Assembly (NCBI GenBank): GCA_015486475.1
Contig: WFRO01000262.1
Span: forward strand, 1-9,285
DNA length: 9,285 nt
Direction of reading: 5' to 3'
Source of the DNA: Bacteroidales bacterium
GTDB taxonomy: Bacteria > Bacteroidota > Bacteroidia > Bacteroidales > VadinHA17
The stretch's first letter is position 1; each line of letters starts with the position of its first letter. The position numbers and the translations under genes are program-made. Shown one piece after another: positions 5,226 to 9,285 of the stretch. The notes beneath the pieces are model-generated. The model saw nothing but the letters and a program-made list of their open reading frames with translations, had not been told where the DNA came from and searched no databases.

Positions 5226-8200
5226 ATGCCGGAGGAACCCCTGAGGATATATCATGCATCTGCCGGAACCGGGAAGACCTTTACCCTGGTAGAGAACTAT
5301 CTTGCTCTGTTACTGGAGAATGAGCATTCTTTCCGGCATATCCTGGCCGTCACTTTCACCAACAAGGCCACCGCGGAGATGAAAGACCGGATCATCCGTG
5401 TGTTATACGGTCTTTCGAAAACGGGTCTGCAGGAGTTCGAAGCGGCCGGCGAGGTGAAAGAAGCCCTGGCCTACCTGGAAAAAATGTCTGAACCGTTGCG
5501 CAGGGACCTGCCGACGGTGAGGAGGCGTGCGGTCCGGGCCCTGCAGCTGATCCTGTACGAGTATCCTGCCTTTTCGGTGCAGACCATCGACAGTTTTTTC
5601 CAGCGGGTGCTCCGGGGCTTTGCGCGCGAGCTGGATCTTCCCTTTGCCTATGATATGGAGTTCGATGAGGACCTCGTGCTGGAGGAGATCACCGACATGT
5701 TGCTGCTGCAGGCAGGGGAGGACGAGGCCCTGCTCGGGTGGCTCCTCCGGATGATGGAGGACACCGGCGATGATACCGGCAACTGGGACATCAAAGCCCT
5801 CCTCCTGAGGCAGGGAAAGGATATATTTACCGAAGCGTTCAAATCTCTGCCGAAGGAAGTGCTGGAACAGTTGACCGGCCGGTCGTTCCTCAGGGAGTAC
5901 CTCGGCGACCTGCGGCAGGTGATCCGGTCGTTCGAGGACCAAATGAAAGATCTGGGCCGCCGGGGACTGGAGATCTTACGCAGCCACGGGGTGGAGGCCG
6001 GGGATTTCTCTTTTGGGGAGAACGGTGTGGCCGGCATCTTCCGGAAGCTGGCCGATGGCAATGTGATCAGGGAGGGAAAACCGCTTTTCGGGGCCAGGGC
6101 ACAGGCAGCCCTGGAGGATGCCGGCCGCTGGCTGCCGAAGAAAAAACAGAGCGATGTGGCACTGACCGCCCTGGTCTCCTCCCGTCTGCATCCGCTCCTT
6201 CAGGAGATATCCCGTTATTATGAGGAACATGCCCCGGATTATTATACGGCCCGGGTGATCTACAAACGCCTCTACACGCTGGGCATCATGGCCGATCTGC
6301 GGCAGCAGCTCTACCTCTGGATGCAGGAGAAGAACCGCCTGCTCATCTCCGAGACAGGTAGTTTCCTGCGTGAGATCATCGGTGAGAATGATATCCCCTT
6401 TGTCTATGAAAAGACAGGACAGTATTATTCCAGCTATATGATCGATGAGTTCCAGGACACCTCGCGTATCCAATATGAAGACCTGCTGCCGTTGCTCAGG
6501 AACAGCATGGCCTCGGGAGGCTCTTCCCTCATCGTGGGGGATATCAAGCAGTCGCTTTACCGCTGGCGCAACGGCGACTGGGAGATCATGCACCGGGATA
6601 TCTACCGTGACCTGTCGCTGGATCCCGCTGTGAAACGCCGCCTGAAGACCAATTACCGCAGCCGGAAGGATGTGGTGCGGTTCAACAATACTTTCTTTGT
6701 AGCGGCCGGGGATGAACTCTGGAAGATGTACCTGGAGGGTCTCAGCGGGGTCCTTTCCGGCGATGATCCTCTGCTCGTGGAACAGAAAGAGGTGCTGGCT
6801 TCCATTTATGATCCCGGTGAGGTGGTACAGGAGGTGCCTCACGGGGCTGTGGGCGGTTATGTCTCCGTCCGCCTGGCTGGCGGTGATGAGGAGAGGACGT
6901 GGCGGGAGGAGGCCCTGGAAAGAACGGCCCTGCTCATCGATGAGCTGACAGGCCGCGAAGGCTGGTCGCCCGGCGCCGTGATGGTGCTGGTGCGCTCCAA
7001 CAGGGACGGCCGCGAGGTGGTGCGTTATCTCCTCGAAAGACAGCAGCACGATCCGGAGGCTGTGTGCTATCCCGTCGTATCACAGGACTCTCTCTACCTG
7101 GCAGCCTCTCCTGCCGTACGCTTTCTGGTGGCTTTTCTCAGGTATGTCACCGATCCTGATGATACGCTGGTCTTTACCACGCTCTGGTACTGGTACGAGA
7201 GGACCCGCGACCGTGACGGGACCTTCCGTCTGCCTTCCTATCACGTGCGGGATATTGCCTCCGTGCCGCCGGAGGAAAGGATCTGGCTCTTCCTCCCCGG
7301 CAGCGACCGCGCATGGTTGCAGCAGCTGATGGTACAGCCCCTGCCGGAGGTGGTCAGGGAGATCGTAAGTCATTTCGATCTGCAGGAGCGCCGGGAGGAC
7401 GTCCCTTTCCTGCATACTTTCCAGAATTTCCTGACCGATTTTGTCAACCGGGAAGGCTCGGACACTGTGGCCTTCCTGGAATGGTGGGACGAGACCGGCT
7501 GGCAACAGTCGGTGCAGCTGCCCGAGGAGGTGGATGCCGTGCGGGTGTTGACCATTCACACGGCCAAAGGCCTGGGAGCGCCTGTGGTGATCATGCCTTT
7601 TGCCGACTGGGAATTTGAGAAGAAGTCAGGAACAAGCACCGGCGTGCTCTGGTGTCGTCCCCGGACAGCCCCCTTCAACAAAGCCTCCCTGGTGCCGGTG
7701 GAGTACAACAAGATGCTGCTGCGCAGCCGTTTTGCCGGAGATTACATGAAAGAACGTTTCTCGGCCCACCTGGACAACCTGAACCTGTTGTATGTGGCTT
7801 TCACCCGCGCCCGCGAGCGACTGTATGCCTTCGTCCCCGCAGGGAAAGGAAGGGAATTGTCGGCCCTGCTGCTCAATACTCTGAAAGGTATTTCTGTCGA
7901 ATGGGATCCTGAGAAAAAACCGGATCCTTCCCGGAAAATATATAAAAAGGAGGAAGACCTCTACGAGATCGGCCGGCCGGCCCCGCCCGCAGGGAAAGTG
8001 GCTTCGGCGGGACAGGATGTGCAGGACTTCCCGGCAGGGACAGCTCTGCAGCGCCTGCGCATCGCCGGCAAGGGAAGGGAATATTTCCTTCTGGAGAAAG
8101 GAGGGTACAAGGAACGTATCGACAGGGGCACCCTCTACCATGCCCTGCTGGCGGAGGTGGTGACGGAAAAGGATGTGGAGCGGGCTGTGAGGAAAGCCGT

Positions 8201-8543
8201 TTCTGCCGGCCTGGTCGGCGCCGGGGAGAAGGAGCGCCTGGAGGAGGAGATCAGGGGTTTTCTCCGTCAGAAAGGGGCCGCAGAATGGTTCTCCGGCCGG
8301 TGGCAGGTGAAGACCGAAGCCGATGTGATCCTGCCGGGAGGCAGGACCCTCCGTCCCGACAGGGTGATGATCCGTGACGGAGAAGCGATCGTCGTGGACT
8401 ATAAGTTCGGGGAGGTGGAGGAGGAATACTACAAACGCCAGGTGAGACGATACATGGAGGTGATGAAGGAAATGGGTTACCGGAAGGTGACGGGGGTCGT
8501 CTGGTATGTGATGCTGAACAAAATGATACGGGTGGATGGCTGA
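5226..8543 (+). CDS. RecB/AddA-type UvrD-family helicase-nuclease
   Basis: This 1105-residue protein resembles the helicase-nuclease subunit of RecBCD/AddAB, which unwinds and trims broken DNA ends for RecA-dependent repair and destroys foreign linear DNA. Superfamily 1 motifs appear in order: Walker A ASAGTGKT (11-18), Ia TFTNKATAEM (43-52), II IDEFQDTS (406-413), III VGDIKQSLYRWR (437-448), IV NYRSR (476-480), V TIHTAKGLGAPVVIMP (776-791) and VI LLYVAFTRARERLY (854-867). The C-terminal PD-(D/E)XK nuclease looks complete: His972, RPDRV with Asp1045, VVDYK with Asp1058 and Lys1060, then Gln1072 and Tyr1076. The ORF could begin at 5145, but the added 27 residues are unlike the family, while MPEEPLRIYHASAGTGKT at 5226 places Walker A at the expected distance. 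Motif V has Gly-Ala where Glu-Phe/Tyr is usual. No AddB- or RecC-like gene is visible. AddA is likelier than RecB for this phylum, but the choice is inference. Confidence 0.94.
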   Translation: MPEEPLRIYHASAGTGKTFTLVENYLALLLENEHSFRHILAVTFTNKATAEMKDRIIRVLYGLSKTGLQEFEAAGEVKEALAYLEKMSEPLRRDLPTVRRRAVRALQLILYEYPAFSVQTIDSFFQRVLRGFARELDLPFAYDMEFDEDLVLEEITDMLLLQAGEDEALLGWLLRMMEDTGDDTGNWDIKALLLRQGKDIFTEAFKSLPKEVLEQLTGRSFLREYLGDLRQVIRSFEDQMKDLGRRGLEILRSHGVEAGDFSFGENGVAGIFRKLADGNVIREGKPLFGARAQAALEDAGRWLPKKKQSDVALTALVSSRLHPLLQEISRYYEEHAPDYYTARVIYKRLYTLGIMADLRQQLYLWMQEKNRLLISETGSFLREIIGENDIPFVYEKTGQYYSSYMIDEFQDTSRIQYEDLLPLLRNSMASGGSSLIVGDIKQSLYRWRNGDWEIMHRDIYRDLSLDPAVKRRLKTNYRSRKDVVRFNNTFFVAAGDELWKMYLEGLSGVLSGDDPLLVEQKEVLASIYDPGEVVQEVPHGAVGGYVSVRLAGGDEERTWREEALERTALLIDELTGREGWSPGAVMVLVRSNRDGREVVRYLLERQQHDPEAVCYPVVSQDSLYLAASPAVRFLVAFLRYVTDPDDTLVFTTLWYWYERTRDRDGTFRLPSYHVRDIASVPPEERIWLFLPGSDRAWLQQLMVQPLPEVVREIVSHFDLQERREDVPFLHTFQNFLTDFVNREGSDTVAFLEWWDETGWQQSVQLPEEVDAVRVLTIHTAKGLGAPVVIMPFADWEFEKKSGTSTGVLWCRPRTAPFNKASLVPVEYNKMLLRSRFAGDYMKERFSAHLDNLNLLYVAFTRARERLYAFVPAGKGRELSALLLNTLKGISVEWDPEKKPDPSRKIYKKEEDLYEIGRPAPPAGKVASAGQDVQDFPAGTALQRLRIAGKGREYFLLEKGGYKERIDRGTLYHALLAEVVTEKDVERAVRKAVSAGLVGAGEKERLEEEIRGFLRQKGAAEWFSGRWQVKTEADVILPGGRTLRPDRVMIRDGEAIVVDYKFGEVEEEYYKRQVRRYMEVMKEMGYRKVTGVVWYVMLNKMIRVDG

Positions 8544-9285
8544 CCGCAACGGACATACTGCAGCGAAATTTCCCTGGGGATCGGAGCACCGCTATTTCCC
8601 GGCCTCCCTGTACTACCGCAAGCGTTTCGGCGGGAGGGCGCAGAAGCTGTCGCTGGACGCGGGCTTCACCTGTCCCAACCGTGACGGCCGCGTGGGGCGG
8701 GGGGGATGCACCTATTGCAACAACGATGCTTTCAGCCCCTCCTACTGTGTGCCGGAGAAGAGCATTACGCAGCAGCTGCGGGAAGGGATGGAATTCCATC
8801 GCCGCCGCTACCGCCGTGCCGGCAGCTTCCTGGCATACTTCCAGGCGTATACCAATACCTATGCCCCGCTGGACGAGCTGAAGAGAAAATACGAGGAGGC
8901 GCTCTCCGTGGAGGGGGTGGAGGGGCTGGTCATCTCCACCCGTCCCGACTGTGTGGACGAAGATATCCTCGATTACCTGGCTTCCCTGGCGCAGCAGGTG
9001 TTTGTGGCCGTGGAGTACGGCGTGGAGTCCTGTTACAACAGGACCCTGCGGATGATCAACAGAGGCCACGATTTTGCGGCGAGCAGGAAGGCCATCCGTG
9101 AGACCGCGGCCCGCGGCCTGCCCACGGGAGCCCATTTGATCCTGGGTCTCCCCGGCGAGAGCCGTGAGGAGATGCTGGCTGAGGCGGAGATCCTCTCCTC
9201 CCTGCCCCTCGACATGATCAAGCTGCACCAGCTGCAGATCGTCAAAGGCACCGTCATGGCCCGGCAGTACCGGGACGATCCGGAA
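8536..9285 (+). CDS. TIGR01212 (YhcC-like) radical SAM protein, 3' end off the right edge
   Basis: The first 250 residues of a TIGR01212-family radical SAM enzyme are visible; the family is about 300-315 long, so roughly 50-65 residues are missing. The [4Fe-4S]/SAM-binding cysteines are C46, C58 and C61 in TCPNRDGRVGRGGCTYC (45-61), the long C-x11-C-x2-C spacing seen, from memory, in E. coli YhcC. Other matching strings are YFQAYTNTYAP (101-111), ISTRPDCV (133-140), VEYGVES (159-165), HLILGLPGES (200-209) and KLHQLQIVKGT (229-239). The reaction is not established. Its ATG lies inside the end of the helicase gene: the frames overlap by 8 bases (8536-8543), so the genes are probably cotranscribed and translationally coupled. 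A functional link to DNA repair does not follow from this alone. Family call secure. Confidence 0.94.
   Translation, partial: MADRNGHTAAKFPWGSEHRYFPASLYYRKRFGGRAQKLSLDAGFTCPNRDGRVGRGGCTYCNNDAFSPSYCVPEKSITQQLREGMEFHRRRYRRAGSFLAYFQAYTNTYAPLDELKRKYEEALSVEGVEGLVISTRPDCVDEDILDYLASLAQQVFVAVEYGVESCYNRTLRMINRGHDFAASRKAIRETAARGLPTGAHLILGLPGESREEMLAEAEILSSLPLDMIKLHQLQIVKGTVMARQYRDDPE

Overview
The window looks like chromosomal DNA from a GC-rich member of the Bacteroidota, probably an anaerobic Bacteroidales-like organism. The evidence is indirect. Candidate promoters resemble the Bacteroidota type (TTTG, then TAnnTTTG) rather than sigma-70 boxes, and most starts lack a clear Shine-Dalgarno sequence. 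The pairing of a Tat-exported DUF362 protein with a NapH/NapG-like polyferredoxin, and the small palindromic intergenic repeats, also fit that phylum. No genus can be named from sequence alone. There is no transposase, integrase, tRNA, rRNA or CRISPR array.

Left part (1-3370). A 3'-incomplete larC gene (nickel insertion for the nickel-pincer nucleotide cofactor) runs leftward. Diverging from it is a two-gene operon: a Tat-signal DUF362 protein (836-1756) and a membrane polyferredoxin (1766-3370) that reads as a NapH-like half joined to a NapG-like half. The 193-base divergent spacer has an unusually symmetrical layout: two matching promoter-like elements form a 9-bp inverted repeat around a smaller inverted repeat, followed by a hairpin that would lie near the 5' end of the rightward mRNA. 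The two operon genes plausibly form a redox unit that passes electrons across the inner membrane to an exported protein of unknown function.

Middle (3371-5225). Two repeat-rich intergenic stretches surround a leftward YghZ/Gpr-type aldo/keto reductase (3899-4894). The 528 bases at 3371-3898 contain no credible gene. They hold a 14-base direct repeat, a CGCAAAG array, a cluster of CCCC-GGA-GGGG hairpins resembling REP elements, and a pyrimidine-rich repeat ending in 7-base tandem units. The 331 bases at 4895-5225 hold the reductase promoter with an inverted repeat, a second and diverged copy of the pyrimidine-rich repeat in the same orientation, an 8-base tandem repeat and an 18-base palindrome before the helicase gene.

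Right part (5226-9285). A RecB/AddA-type helicase-nuclease (1105 residues) overlaps by 8 bases the start of a TIGR01212 (YhcC-like) radical SAM gene that runs off the right edge. The helicase has every core motif, with an atypical motif V, and a complete C-terminal PD-(D/E)XK nuclease. No AddB-like partner is visible in the window.

Nothing here is a demonstrated new system. The most interesting leads are the LarC/DUF362/polyferredoxin neighbourhood, a possible internal Tat signal within a polytopic iron-sulfur protein, and the related direct repeats on either side of the reductase.
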